From Mesostigma viride (taxonomy: Eukaryota; Streptophyta; Mesostigmatophyceae; Mesostigmatales; Mesostigmataceae), in contig RPFO01001598.1 of NCBI GenBank assembly GCA_009746045.1, forward strand, positions 679,727 to 743,726: a stretch of DNA of 64,000 nt. The letters are read 5' to 3'. This document shows positions 20,542-33,900 of this stretch, piece by piece. Positions within the stretch are counted from its first letter, which is position 1. Each line of letters opens with the position of its first letter. The notes under the pieces are model-generated. The model worked only from the letters and a program-made list of their open reading frames with translations, was not told where the DNA came from and ran no database searches. Made by a program: the position numbers and the translations under genes.

Positions 20542-20721
20542 ATGACGCACAAAGTTCTGCCGAAACCGGCGAAGTATAACGTGTTTATTGGTTACACCAC
20601 AATGAAATCCGCCGGTGTAACCAATAAACACATTAGGCGTATTGATCAGTGGAACCGTGATTCCTGGCAGCTGGGCACGGATAAAACAATTACGGCAATC
20701 GTGAACCGGCGTGAATTATGA
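20542..20721 (+). CDS. Small prokaryote-like ORF, 59 aa
   Basis: ATG 20542 to TGA 20719-20721, beginning MTHKVLPKPAKYNVFIGYTT and ending TAIVNRREL. Composition and codon use look like an enterobacterial or phage gene. Its stop overlaps the next ATG (ATGA at 20718-20721), an arrangement typical of prokaryotic operons. Inside is a perfect 18-bp inverted repeat (20581-20598 with 20614-20631). No promoter or ribosome-binding site of note. I cannot name the family. It could be a laterally acquired piece or assembly contamination. The left junction with LINE sequence at 20540/20541 is sharp. Confidence 0.4.
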   Translation: MTHKVLPKPAKYNVFIGYTTMKSAGVTNKHIRRIDQWNRDSWQLGTDKTITAIVNRREL

Positions 20722-20911
20722 TCACCAACGACGAACGTTCTCAGCAAAGCTGATTGTGGCGGCTAAGACCGCACTCATGAACCGCATTATGCCGACCAGT
20801 GAGCTGCATACTACGAACTATCCGGAAGACGATCGATCCTATGCCGAGATCCATGCTGGACAGGAAGCGCGCGAAAGCTGGCACGTTGTCGCTATATTCG
20901 GTAATTCATAA
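20718..20911 (+). pseudogene. Second prokaryote-like ORF, broken by early stop
   Basis: ATG 20718 overlaps the preceding stop, reads MITNDERSQQS and stops at 20751. A neighbouring frame continues for ~50 codons (KLIVAAKTALMNRIMPTSEL, ARESWHVVAIFGNS) to TAA 20909-20911. The pattern suggests one small phage or bacterial gene damaged by a frameshift. Not assigned to a family. Confidence 0.35.
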
Positions 20912-22144
20912 TTGGGACGAAAGGCACTTCAGAATAAAATTGGCAGTCGGGTAGTTTGTGCATGTCCACCAGGTACATAGAGCAGCTGGGCAGAGCACTG
21001 TACCTAGTCAGGCAGGCAGACAGGTGATTGTACTTAAGCCGGTCCACCCGGTTTGTCCTCGAGTCGTGTTGACGGATTGTCGTACCGGGAGGTTCTACCC
21101 CCCACGTTTAAGATTCTCAGGTTTGAGATCATGAGACTCTAGATTTGACCTCTACTGGTAGTATGATTTTATTAGAATGTGGTTGAACTAAGTAGAATCG
21201 AATCACAGTAGTAAGATTCTTTCAGATCGTGAGCCCTGGATTGGTCGGACCCCAATCTGAAACGTGTGTGGGGGGTGTACTAATGGTGCCACCTTGTACA
21301 AATAATTGTGCCACCTTACAAAATAATTGTGCCACCTTACAAAATAATCAGTAATGGTTCGGCAATGGAACTGACCGTAGATAGCCCGCTCAATTCATGC
21401 CCTGTCGTGCCCCACTTTTTGGCAGTACATACTAGAATCGTCCGTTTCCGTAAAATTCTCGCTTTTGATTGAGATCGGGTCCAATTGACGTGCATTGCAG
21501 GCTGCAGCACGTGACTTCCAATGTACACCATGTATTAACCATGTATTCGAGCGCTAAATTCGATTCCGCGCGCACGCTGTATAGTATAACCGCCGGGCGG
21601 CAAGTTCCCAAATAACCTCGAGACAGGAAGACGTCCTCGGAGGAAAAGGCCTCACGAACCAGGCATGATCGTATCACCATGATCGCTGACAACCATTTGA
21701 TTCATGCTTGTAAGCTTTAAATTTCTCTCGGGGCGGCACCTACCGCTGTGCACGACCGCCATGGGATTAGTCGTCGATTCTGAACTGTAATATATGTCTG
21801 AAAATCGCGCATTGACCCTTTGCCGCGTAGCTACCGGGAGTACGCGCGTGGTATGCTGGGAAGGGCGATATAGGATTTCCGAATCCTTCCTCTTCCCTGG
21901 CTTATAACTTCATGGATCCAGATAACCGCGGCTTCGTGTACTTTTAACGTACATTGTGCGTTTGTTATTGGATGCCAGCATTCCTCAATTCCAGCGGCGA
22001 GATCAAGGAGAGAAATGCCGGTAGCATGGGTTTCCTTGCGGATCTTAGCTTGATATGTGACCCACGTCCATGACTTGCTTTCCTCATCCAAGCTGCAAAA
22101 TTTTGGGCTAGCTACGACGATATGCGCGCTGATCAGCGCTCCTC
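20912..22144. other. Intergenic region upstream of the GT32 gene
   Basis: No gene seen. A ~22-bp tandem repeat (TGTGCCACCTTACAAAATAA), three copies, lies at 21284-21346. The GT32 promoter should lie in the right part; no clear TATA box was chosen. Confidence 0.5.
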
Positions 22145-24094
22145 ATGACTGGGAGACTGCCGAGGTGCCCGCCAGCTGTCATGGTGCGGGGGGCTCACAT
22201 GCCTGCAACTGGCGTTTTATTTAAACTTTGCGTAGTCCTCAGCGTGCTTCGCATGTATGGATGTCAACCTAACGAAGGCAACGGTAAGGTTGAGGCACTC
22301 CCGAGCTCCCTTCCGCCAGGGCATGCGACTACAAACCACGTCACGGGCGTCCCCTCTCAGGGGGTGGCCGGTCACGACTTTTACGGGGCACCAGCAGCGA
22401 TGTTCGCCATGAGGAGAGGCATTCCAGGGGGAGATTATGTCCGTCCGAAAACGATTCCCCGCAGAGGGAATATCGGCCAGAAAGCACGCGAGCCAGGCAA
22501 TGCGGGGGCAACGAACAACCCGATACCAGTGGGCCTTCTACTGGGGGATGACGCTCCAAGCGCACGCAGTATGACAGGCAATGCGGGGACGACGATCAAC
22601 CAATCGCCATCAGGCCCCTCGGTGGGGAATGCCGCCCAAAGCGCCCATGGGATTGAAAGTGCAGGCCATGTGGTCCGGATAAGTGACACTCCGGGGTTGT
22701 TATCCGCGCCCCACGCTTGGAGAGGCCTTCGAAGATGGCGTAGTGTTGGAGCCCATGGCAGGGCGACAAGTGGCCACAAGTTGCAATCGCCCGCCCCGTT
22801 TGAGTATGCCAATTTCACGGCACGTCGCGACTTGGCTTGGAACAACACGGGGGTCTCCATCCCTCATGTCCTTCATAGAACGTTTGGTAGCCGCAATGTG
22901 ACGCAGCGTTTCCGCGAGGTCTTGGACAAGGCGGGGGAGGTGGATCCTACACTGGAGTTCACGTTCGCAGACGACGCGGCCGCGGAGGTTTTCGTGGCAT
23001 CTCATTGCGGGGAGAAGGTGGCGTGGGCGTTCCGCATGCTGATTCCCGGTGCTTATAAGGCAGATGTCTACAGGTGCGTGTGACAGGGTGCCGTCACGCA
23101 ACCCTGGCGCTTAAATATCTCTCAGCATTGCCGTGTAATGCGTGAGTCTTCTTATGGAATCTTGTAGGGTATTTTGTTGCGTCGATCATCACCATGGGGG
23201 CTGTGCGCCCTGTTTCTATGAAGAGACAACGGGTAGGTCTGTAATAAACCGTATTGCCGGCCAGGTTACCCCCAACCACAGGATGGCAGCAACGTTTATC
23301 CTCTCGTCATGCACGTGCCATCTTTATGTGCACCGGCATAGAGTTCTTCAGTTACACGACGTGGTTATAGTGACCATACTGTCTTTTGTATACTCAATCT
23401 CTTTTATGATTGTCTCGATCATTCTTATGATGTCATGTTCTATTTTAGCATTTACCAGTATGGCCACAAACTATTGCTCTCATGCCATGGGCCATGGCCT
23501 TGACTGTGTCATGAATTCTCGCCGGTCGCCACCCCGTGCAGGCTGTGCGTGCTGTACGCTGAGGGCGGCTATTATGCTGACATCGGCACCCAGCTCAAGG
23601 CACCCGTGAACAGCTTCATCCCTGCCAATGCCACGTTTGTGGTGGCAACGGACCCTGGTGTGCCTCCACCTGGCAGAGGGCTGTGGAACGGCTTCCTTGG
23701 CAGTACTCCAAAGCACCCACTCCTGCTCGAGACGATGAATGCCGTTGTCGACCATGTAGAGCATTGTTGGTACAAAGACAACAGCACCATTCTGGGCCCC
23801 CTGGCTGTCACAGGCCCCGAGCTGCTGGCTCGTGTGTACTTCTTGTTATATGGCGCATTGCCGATCGCTCCTATGTGGAACGCCACCACGGGCGTGCTGC
23901 TGCTGCCGGCGGAGGTGGATAAGGACCGCAGGATACACATACATGATCTAGGGAAGCTGAAGGAGGTTCTTCAGGACAAGTTCCCTGGGCAGGAGAAAGA
24001 GTTTAAACAAATGGGGTACATGGTGCCTGGTGCCGAGCACTACAGCATCCTGTGGACAAGGCGGAAAATTTACGCCCCATCACTCAAGTGTTAA
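22145..24094 (+). CDS. GT32-family glycosyltransferase-like membrane protein, two exons
   Basis: Exons 22145-23073 and 23542-24094 (GTGCGT donor, GTGCAG acceptor) give 493 aa. Residues ~24-40 (VLFKLCVVLSVLRMYGC) look like a signal anchor, so a Golgi type II protein is likely. A low-complexity stem follows, with two GNAGxT repeats (about residues 115-170). The catalytic region opens with IPHVLHRTFGS. It then has KADVYRLCVLYAEGGYYADI, the GT32 block that carries the DXD metal-binding motif in Och1 and related enzymes. Here the motif reads Asp-Ile-Gly (323-325), so the second Asp is missing. The C-terminus contains ILGPLAVTGPELL, matching the G-P motif of the family. Donor sugar and product cannot be told. 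Convergent with murD. Confidence 0.8.
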
Positions 24095-24950
24095 TACTAC
24101 TATTCGGTTTAACAAATAGTAGTACTTTATATATCAATCCAAATTTATAATGAATTGCGTGAGGTACGTATGTTGCGTCTCACTCAACACTGAGCATACC
24201 CTCGCCGCCCTGAATGCGCCTGACGCCGCATGACTATACTTACTTACTAGCTTGGGGCCGGAGGCGGTGCCAGCTCTCCATGGCGACCTCGCCCTTGAGT
24301 ATACCAAACCAGCTAGAGGGGTTAATTGTAGTACTTATACCATAAAATATCGTCGATGCAAGCAGCACTTGATTAGTTTATATAAACTAAATGCTGCCTA
24401 GAGCTGGGACGCAAAAGAACGCGAATTGTAGTTCGATCCAACACGGATTTGAACTAGGACCTTTCATGGCGCTGGCATGATTCCGTAGTTATATGGTCTC
24501 CTGATCGGTAGGCATCCCCTGCTACAGCCCAACTGCGATCGAAAAAACTCTTTACCGGAGAGTGGTGCCAGTAATTCGGAAATTGTGCTAGATATACTCT
24601 TTTCAATGCACAAGGATACACATTTCCATCACCATTCATCTTCATCATCCTGAACGACTCGAAAACGCGGAAAAGATAACGGCAGGCTCGAGCTACCATG
24701 GTCCGGATTCTCCCGATTTCTGGCCTGCGCTGGTTGTCTCTTTGATACTAAGTGAAGTTAAAGGTGCGTAGGAGTCCTACACACGTGTCCATAAAATATG
24801 ACTGATATATACGACAAGCTTACTTATGGGTACTCAGGACTGAGAAAAAAATTTGATACAAAATCATAACAAATAATACATGTGATTTATACGCTGCTGT
24901 TGCTGCCTTGCAAGCACACGTGAATGCTTTCGCATGCAGCCACAGATGGG
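24095..24950. other. Gap between convergent GT32 and murD genes
   Basis: Holds a SINE-like copy (24596-24745). On the minus strand near 24500-24425 there is a tRNA-T-arm-like block (GGTCCTAGTTCAAATCC). No gene seen. Confidence 0.5.
24596..24745 (+). mobile_element. SINE-like element copy
   Basis: TTCAATGCACAAGG...CATCATCCTGAACGACTCG...GGCTCGAGCTACCATGG...GCGCTGGTTGTCTC; about 150 bp, more than 90 percent like the copies at 43.4 and 59.6 kb by eye. Confidence 0.75.
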
Positions 24951-27900
24951 TTACGACTGCCGAGCGAGCTCTGCGAAAATGTCTCCCCGATGCGCAAAGT
25001 TCTTGAACTCGTCAAAACTCGCACACGCTGGGCTCAGAAGCACTGCATCCCCTGTTTTCCATGCAAAGGAAAAGGAGCTCAAGACAAAGTAGCAGAGCGC
25101 AATGCACAGTGCTGATGAGAAACATGGCAAAAAGGCAAGCTCACAAAGAAGGACAACATGGCACATGGACGGCTGGAAGCATAGAGGGACCATCTCACTG
25201 CTCCCGTGCACATGACAAAGAGGGAGTGGGGGTCCTTCAGCTCTTTGACATAGTACTATGGACACGCCCACACTTGCGCTTGTGAGCTGGCATTCCATCC
25301 CAGGTCTCCGAGGCGTTCACTAAAAGGGTCCATCAGTCACTATAAACGTCCTGGAGACCTCACAAATACATCCTAAACACATGTGACTACTACACGTTAG
25401 AGCCATGGGCCTGTCTGTCCATTGCAGAAATTTACTTGTCTCGGCATCATTCGGCTGCATCCACTGCCCCGTTGAGAAAAGGGAAGCCCTCATCGAGCGT
25501 TCCATGCAATCAAGAGTCTGCGCACTCCTATTAAGCCTACATACAGCCATGCCTCAAAGTTGGCCCCAGGCGTACCCCTGTTCAGGCCGAAAAGAAGCCA
25601 GCTTGGGAACATGGTGATAGCTACAAGCGTACCTCGCTCCAAGCACGCCAAGTGCAACCCATGGAGCCCACAAAGAGGCGAGCTAAAGGGAAGTTCGAGA
25701 CTTCCCCAAACGTACCTCGCTGCGCCAGCGTGCGCGCCAGCTGTACAGCCTCAGTCATCTTGCTGACGCGCGTCATGGGGCAACCGACCCCTGCGGCGCG
25801 CAGCTCTTGTTCGATGCGGTCGCCCGAGGCACCGAACTGGAGCATGCACACAGTGTATAACAAGCAACCATGTGCAGATAGCAAGCAGCCATGTGCGCAT
25901 TACTATGGCAAATAACAAAAGCAACCCATGCACAGAACTGGGCACACACACAGACAGCGTGTATGCCTTCCTTACAACAAGCGACCATGCGTGGTTGATA
26001 TCACGGGAAGCAATAAAGGGGAAAGTCCAGGCACCGAATAGGAGGACGGGATCTAAAGGCAACCATATGACATATAGCAAGCAAAGATGCGTGGGTTGCC
26101 ACGGCGAGCAACTAAGGGGGCCACACGGACTATGTACACTCTAATGCACCTGGATGCACTACCATGGCTACCATGCATGACGATGCACTACAACGCATTA
26201 CACTGAAAATGAGAAATGCGACACGGATCAAGATGGTATTGGTCACGAGGGTGGACGTGAATCATCGAGTGACAAACTACAATCTGCAGCAACGCAATGA
26301 ACGCATCCTGCTAGCCAAGCATCCTGCCAGCACGAGACGGCCCACGTACAGGGAGGCATATCGTGGAGCACGTACCACCACAATGGCGCGATGTTTACCC
26401 AGGAAGGGAGCCAGCTGCTCAAACCCCAGCCGGTTGCCCCCTAGCTCCTGCACACGTGACGACACAGGACGCGCCAGGTGTCACCCACGGAAACATAATC
26501 AAGCTCACTGGCAAGATGCCATCAGTTAGGAGATGCATCTAGTGGAGGTGACCATGCAACAGCCAAGCCATCAAACTCCGAGCAAAGGAGACCTCGTTCT
26601 TCACCCCCTTCGGCCCCACCAATTGCTACCCCTTCAGCCCCTCCCCCTCCCACCACTCTTCACCCCGACAGCCCAGGAACATCCCCCTCCATCAACCACC
26701 AACGGCTAATTAAGAGCTTTTACCAAATAACATCAGTGCTTATGCCCTTGCTGTTCCTCCGCCGCTGTTGACGACATGCCACATGCAAACACATGACGTG
26801 GAGGATAGACGTTGTCGCCAACGTGCGTGGGGAAATGGGCCCCTCGGCATGTGGGTCAGTCATGATTTACGTCGAGACTCTTCTTCTTCGGAATTTTTCT
26901 TTAAGAGAGCCGAAAAAATGATTATCTTTTGCATAGATGTTATCTATGCAAATGCATAGATAACATGCTTGAAGGCCTGTTATCTATGCAACAGGCGTGG
27001 GAAGAAAGCCAACTACTTTTGGGGAACAACGACCACTGCACAACTATTACAGTCACTCACGCCTTAAGTTCGGTTCTAGGTTTTTGAGGGATCAACCCAA
27101 CTTAAGGCGTGAATGACTCTACTAGATTGTACTAATTTGAACTAAAGATACTAAAGCATACTATTCTGAACTACTTTGAACTTAGAATGCCAAAATCCTA
27201 TGCGACCCGTGGACACAACTTAAGCCAACCCAAGTTAAGGCGTGAATGACTGTAGTAACAACTCTTGCTAAGGCAATAACATTGACAGGGGCATGGGAGC
27301 ATGTCAAAGTCCTGTACTGGGCAACAGGTGGGCCTAGCCATCCCGTTATCACTGCCGCACGTCCGCAAACATGGCGCAAGGGCAGCCAGGCAGTCAGGGG
27401 AACACCTGCGCTGGTGGTGGAGGCATGCCTGCACATACAAAGATCCTGAGGGATCGGGGCGTGGATAGAGCCTGCGCCCATGGGCAACTAGACTTTGCTA
27501 GCACGCTTCATCTGCAAGTGTGATTGCTAATTGCGAGTAGATCTACTCACACAAACAGGGCAGCAAGAAGACGAAATTAGGGAGATAAACCAGCTAATGA
27601 AGCAACCATAACAGCGTCAAGCTATTTGCCTGCTGCTGTCATTGACTCTCCGTGGTTCAGCTCCCACGGCAAGCGCAGAAGGTCCAGGACACTTTCATTG
27701 GTTTAATGTTCAGCATTACCAAGCTCGTGCTGTCAACAGGGCTAGTGACTAGAACCGCAATGGTGGGCACCCAAGCATTGGCTGCTTGCGCGTGGACTTA
27801 CAGCCATGCCATGCCCCCATACTAGTACATGCTACTTTCGTGTTTGTGATTGACAGGCATGACATAGCGAGCGCCAAGGAGGCCAAGGGAAAGGGCATTT

Positions 27901-30900
27901 GAGCTGGGCGAGCCAACCGTGCAGCTGAGAGCACGTAATGCGTGCCATGGGGACATACACAATGGGCAGCGTTTGGTTTGCTGCCTGCCTCGACGATACT
28001 CCGCATCGCCATGCCATCCCATGGCAGCATCCAGGGCGGTATGCTACGGCACCGAATCACCACAGCGGGGCATCAGTAGCAGCATGTCACAGCGACGCGT
28101 CCCATATTGCTGACCTTGGCCTGACCTCCCAGCAGCACGACGCTCGGCCGAGGGATGCCCTTGACGGCGACAAGTGTCGACTCGATATTGGTCGCCTTGG
28201 AGTCGTCCACCCAGAGCACGCCCTTCTTGTCCTCCCCCACTGGTGGCGCCGATGGGCACGGCAAGGGTGAGCCGCCAGAACAGGCCAAAGGTGCCGCGGT
28301 CTTAGGAGGATGCCGTGCTCACCACACAAGTAGAAGATGACTTGGCTCTAAGCACCACACAAGAACAAGGCCCCTTGGCTCTAGGCACCACATGAGATAG
28401 ACGCTGACTTGGCTCTATGACTTTGCAATCTGAACCCTCCGGAGAAGAGGGCGCCCTCGCAAGGCCTTGCATTGTGGAGGCACCCATGGAATAGGGGGTC
28501 ACATTCCATTCCTTAAACCTAGGCAGTCGTGAGGGGCCTTGACCCTCTGTTCCTACAGCGCCCCCTACAAATTCCCGCCTGCCCGCCGGCCCGCCCGCCC
28601 GCCCGCCGGCCCACCCGCCCGCCCGCCCGCCCGCCCGCCCGCCCGCCCGCCGCCCGCCCGCCGCCGCCGGCCCGCCCGCCCGCCCGCCCGCCCGCCCGCC
28701 CGCCGCCCGCCCGCCCGCCCGCCCGCCCGCCCGCCCGCCCGCCCGCCCGCCCGCCCGCCCGCCCACCCGCCCACCCGCCTGCCCGCCCGCCACCCACCCC
28801 ACCAAAGTCCACAATCAAACAAGCAAGCAAACTAACCCTAAGCCCGTCAAATGTTCATAACTCATTGTTAAGCAAGCAGGAAAGAGGACGTTTGCGAGGA
28901 TGTTTATGCGCGGCTGCGATCTCACCGGCGCTCGCATGTGAGTCACCGCCCTGGCATACGTCCCCTCCAGATCCCCCCCTAACGACTAACACGCCCCCCA
29001 AGCATGCCCCCCAAGCATGCCCCCCAAGCATGCCCCCCAAGCATGGCCTTCAATCCAGCCTGCCACCCATTCCCCAAAGAAATGCGTCCAACAAGGAACA
29101 GGTGACATGAGCTCCTGGTCCCCGACGCAACACCATTGCCATAGCTAGTTCCAACAAGACCATTACCTACGTGCATGGATGGCATAGCAACATAAACCCT
29201 ACCTTCCCTGCAGTAACCGTCACCATGTGAACAAACCAAGCGTAATCCAGCAGAGTGACGGTGCCTCCTGCCAACCCAGATCCGATCCGCCCCCCCGAAA
29301 GGAGCAAGGAACCATGCCCGTGCATACGTACCAAGGGTCATCCGGTGGGGCGGCGGCGTCAGCTTCGGCAGCACGTCCTGCAGCACCTGGGGCGTGACCC
29401 TGGGGGACAGGGACGCGGCCAGCAGTGCGGCCACGCCCGCGTTGACCGCGTTGTGGTGGCCCACTGCCGTCATCGCGCTCATGTCCAGGAGCAACTCGGG
29501 GCCGCCACCTGGCACCACGATGATCGCCCGCTTGCCCTCCGAGTCAAGCTGCCAGGAGGGCAGGGGGCGGGCAGGGGTGCCCAGAGTTTCAAACGGGGGC
29601 GTGAATGAGGTAAAACCCAGATGGTGAACCAGAGCCAGCAAGGTGTTACCGATTCTCGACGCATTCTAGCACTGGAGGCTGACGCGGGCCATTACTTTGA
29701 TGCATAAAGTCGGGGATGTGTCGAAACAGGGCGGCGACACAGGAAGAGACCGCGAGGTGCGCTTTGCCATGTTTCAGCAACAAATTGTTGGTGACTCGGT
29801 GGGCGCAGCTCTCCAAGATAGCTCCCTGGGGACCTTCAATGCAGAAAGGACTAGTGACGTGGGCCTTTGTTGCAAATATGGTGAGCAACACGCATCATTC
29901 TGCCAGCGCAACCGTGCGCGGCCACTGGGCCCTTATCATCATAGGTTCTGCCGGACTCGGGAAACGGCGTTGCAGAGCGGGCAGCCCCTACTGCGTCGAG
30001 GCAGCGCTTCCTCTGCTCCACTGCCATTGTCTACAGCACAAGCTGGTAATGGAACTGTGTGATGTACGTCGTGGGGAGATACGCCATAGCCATAACCTCT
30101 GTGTATAAGCTGCACCGCCATGGTCAGTAGTAGGCCAGTACCTGCACGCCCGGCAGCGCCCCCATCCACGCCCGCAGAGCCTTGGTGTTGCGCTGCGCCA
30201 CCAGACGACGCAGCTGCTGGGAGTCTGCCAGGGGGCAGGGCCGGTGTGCATGTGCACATGAAAACCGACCCCGCATCGTCACCCCAACTGGAAGATGGTG
30301 AGTGGGATGCAAGGGATGTGGCGCTGTGGCTGCGTGAGCTAGTACTTTCACAACAAGGGAACGTCAAATAAGCACCTCCCGAGCTCCGGGTGCTGTGCCG
30401 CCATGTTTCACACATGGTATTTATCCTACTTTACGTATGAGGTGGAATACTACTTTGATAACATCCACCGTGGCAAGTCCAGAAATGGACTTGCACACAC
30501 AAGGCTGACTTGGTATGTGTGCGAGCACCCCACCGCCCTCACGCGAGAGCAGGTTCCCATGCCGTGTGTTTTGAAGCGTGCAGTGTGTGCAGTGTGTGCA
30601 GTGTGTGCAGTGTGTGCAGTGTGTGCAGTGTGTGCAGTGTGTGCAGTGTGTGCAGTGTGTGCAGTGTGTGCAGTGTGTGCAGTGTGTGCAGTGTGTGCAG
30701 TGTGTGCCGTGTGTGCCGTGTGTGCCGTGTGTGCCGTGTGTGCCATGTGTGCCGTGTGTGCAGTGTGTGCAGTGTGTGCCGTGTGTTGGGAAGACATGGC
30801 CACTTCCCTGGCCACATCTAAGTGGATCCGAGCTCTTTGTAGCTGCTGTCGCATGTGCTTGCGACAACGGAGAAAAGAAGGTGAAACAGGGGCTAAGGTA

Positions 30901-33900
30901 ATCAAGCTAACTGGGCCCCCATTTGCAAAGTTGTAGGAAAAGAAGATGGGCCCACATAAGCTCTTGCGTCCACAGAGGTGCCTGGGTTTTCAACTTCCTA
31001 CCATCCCCAAGTGCATCGTCACTACCACTTGACAAACAGCAGGGCGGGGCCGGATGGTGCCCAAGGCCATGACATGCTTGATCAAGAGGAGAATGCACAA
31101 CCATGGAGGTGGCGCATACGGGAGACCTCATGGAGCCCAATGTGTGAGAGTGATGTATAGATGGACCCATACCGGGGGAATGGAAGGCACACAAAGTTAC
31201 CCGCATTATGTAGAGGACGAGGGAAGCACATTGCTGCGCGCCGTGGGGGATGAAAGAAGCACACAGACAGCCGCGTACCGTGGGGGATGATCGCGACGTC
31301 GGTGGGCCCCATTGTGTCGAATAGCCGGCATTTGGTGGCGCCATACGTGTCCATGTCACCATGTCGTTCTAGGTGGTCGGGCGTCAGGTTAAGGATCACG
31401 CCCGCCTGCGCGCACACGTGCACTCAACGCCGCACACAGGGCAAGGGCAGCGTGCACAGGACAATAGCGGGGCCCCACCGCAAGCATTATCAGCAAAGAG
31501 AACACCAGGCGCCTCAGCATCCCATCACAACAGCTGCGTTGAACATTGGTTTCCGTCTTTTTCTGCCATGGCCACACAAAGAGGTCTTCCTTTCCAAGCT
31601 CGTGCTTATGTGCGTTGCAAGCACACCAAATATAGCCAAATATTGTCAAATATAGCCAAGTATAGCCAAACATAGGTAAAAGGCTCGTGGGCACAAAAGG
31701 CGCCAGGGCAGCGTCAAGCACACCCCAACCACGCATGCCCCGCTCGCAGAAAGGTATGTGGGCAGTGGTCCACGCAGCAGTGGGCCAATGCCCATACCTT
31801 GGGCAGTGGCCCACAACCACGCATGCCTGGTTGGCCCACACAGCAGCGTACCTTGGCATGCAGCTTCCCTGGGAACTCGAGCTGGTAGCTGCTGACTTCG
31901 GCCACGATCGCCTGCCAGGTGTGCAGGGGTGTACAGCCCAACCATCCCCCCAGGTTGATCGCACCCAGCCACAGCAAACACCAGAAAGGGACGCTTTGTG
32001 TGCGTTAGCGGACCGGCATCACTGGGCGCATGCTCATGGCAGAGCCACCGCCAAGCATGCAAGGAAACGTGCAGATCACATGCCATGCAACGCCAGGCAT
32101 GCAAGAAAACTTGCAGGTTACATGAAAAGTCGCTAGTACGTGTAGTAATCCCAGTCATTTAGTGCACCCCCACAGGCATCGCCCTCAAGCAGATGGCAAC
32201 AGACAGGGACCAGGAGGGTGGCAAATGCCGAGAAACGTGCGGCCCACTTTCGAGCCGTGGAGCTGATGCCAGCGTGCCCATATGTTGGGCAGGTTCTGAT
32301 ATAAATAGCTTTGGACAATGCCGGCTATGAAGCTCATCAAGCCTTGGCCATGATCCATGTGCGATAGGTCACCTCGTGGACAATGCCGGCGATGAAGCTC
32401 ATCAAGCCTTGGCCATGGTCCATGCGCAATAGGTCACCTCGTGGACAATACCGGCGATGAAGCTCATCAAGCCTTGGCCATGGTCCATGCGCGATAGGTC
32501 ACCTCAGGAGTGCCCCCTGACAGGGCTGTGCGGGCCAGTCACAGGGTATAATCGTCCACCTAGTAGGAAACACTCTACACGATCCGCCCTTAAGGCCAGT
32601 ACCCTACACTACAGGGCCTAGAGTACTATGATAAGCCCAACAAGACAACAACATGTCTTGGCCACCAGAACCTGGTGGTGCTTGGATGCCAGCTGCTTAG
32701 TCGGGCAGTCACGCTCCAGCTGCTGACCATCAACATCCACCCACATGCGTCGGTCAAGCATCCAAACTCATTCACCACCATCCAGTCATCACTCGATATA
32801 TGGGAGGAAGGCCGTGCCAGCTGCGCAAAATGACGGTGCCTAAACAGATGTGCCTGCCTGTCAGTACCACTCATACCACGTTGATTCTCTTTGCCTTCAA
32901 CAAGAAACTGCACAAGCACACACACTCATCCATACTCTACTTGATTGTCTCCTTGATACACTACTGGGAAATCGGAGATGTTGGAAGGCAACTGTGGGAG
33001 CCATAACAACTGCCCTCTTTGCTAAGTGCCCCCCCCCCCCCCCCCCCCGCCTCTCCCCCCCAAAACCTCTAAAGCACGTAGATCTCTCAAATGAAGGATG
33101 ATACTGCTAGGTGAAGGATCATACTAGGTAGTTTTAAAATAGAAGGAAAGTTGAAGCTTGCCGCAGTCGTGCACGGTTCAGAACCAGCGATGCCCAAGGG
33201 CTCATTCCACCGCCCCGCCTTCCCCCCAACGCCTCATGCCGTGGTCCCAGGCGTCATCTGATCAACAAATCCAAGAAGAACGTGTTTTACACGTGCCTGA
33301 TAGGGGGGGTCGTCCCGGGGGAACTTGAGGATGTCGCACGCAGCCTCGGAGAGGGGCAGGCCCAGGTTCCCACCCACAAACGTCCGCAGCCCGGCCGCCT
33401 CCAATATCTGCCATGCATCACGGATGCCAGCCGGCAGGATTCGCAAGACCACCGAGAAAGGAAAATGCATTGATAAAAAAAAAGTATAGCTGTCAGCTGT
33501 CTGCCCCGACAGTGCATGGATGCCTCATCGAAGACAGGGATGCCAGCAAGCAGGGCGCCTGGCCGGAGACAAGCGGGTGCGATCCTGTAAAGACAAGGGT
33601 GCAGTCATGGCAGGATAGGCGATGGGAACCTGTTGGGTGAGGTTCTCTCCTCAGTTACTCGACGAGACACTTGTTAACGCGAGCGAGACACATGTTGTAA
33701 TAAATTTGATGTTTGGTGGTGATGCATGCAAAGCAGAGCAACGAAAGAGATGGATTGGGCAATACGTGGCAAGATGCCGGTTGGATTGCAAATGACAGGG
33801 AGTCCAAGGGGCCATCTGGACGACTCAGAGATAGCGCATGGCTGGCAGCCTCCCACCCCGCCTGAGCATCGACTAGCACCGCTCTTATTGCATGTACCAT

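Noticed and set aside
22340-23101. Minus-strand frames of 74-141 codons opposite the GT32 gene
   Set aside because: Shadows of the GT32 coding exon; no conserved motif.
24424-24505. tRNA-like T-arm (GGTCCTAGTTCAAATCC on minus strand)
   Set aside because: No cloverleaf with matching acceptor stem or A-box could be drawn; at best a SINE or tRNA relic.
28302-29110. Gly/Arg- and Pro/Ala-rich frames on both strands
   Set aside because: Caused by (CCCG)n in a murD intron.
30403-30936. 177-codon frame with Ala-Val-Cys repeats
   Set aside because: Generated by the 9-bp microsatellite; lies in a murD intron, and other frames and the opposite strand are equally open.
32300-32510. Regular repeats considered as a CRISPR array
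   Set aside because: 65-bp units are contiguous with no unique spacers, and the host is eukaryotic.
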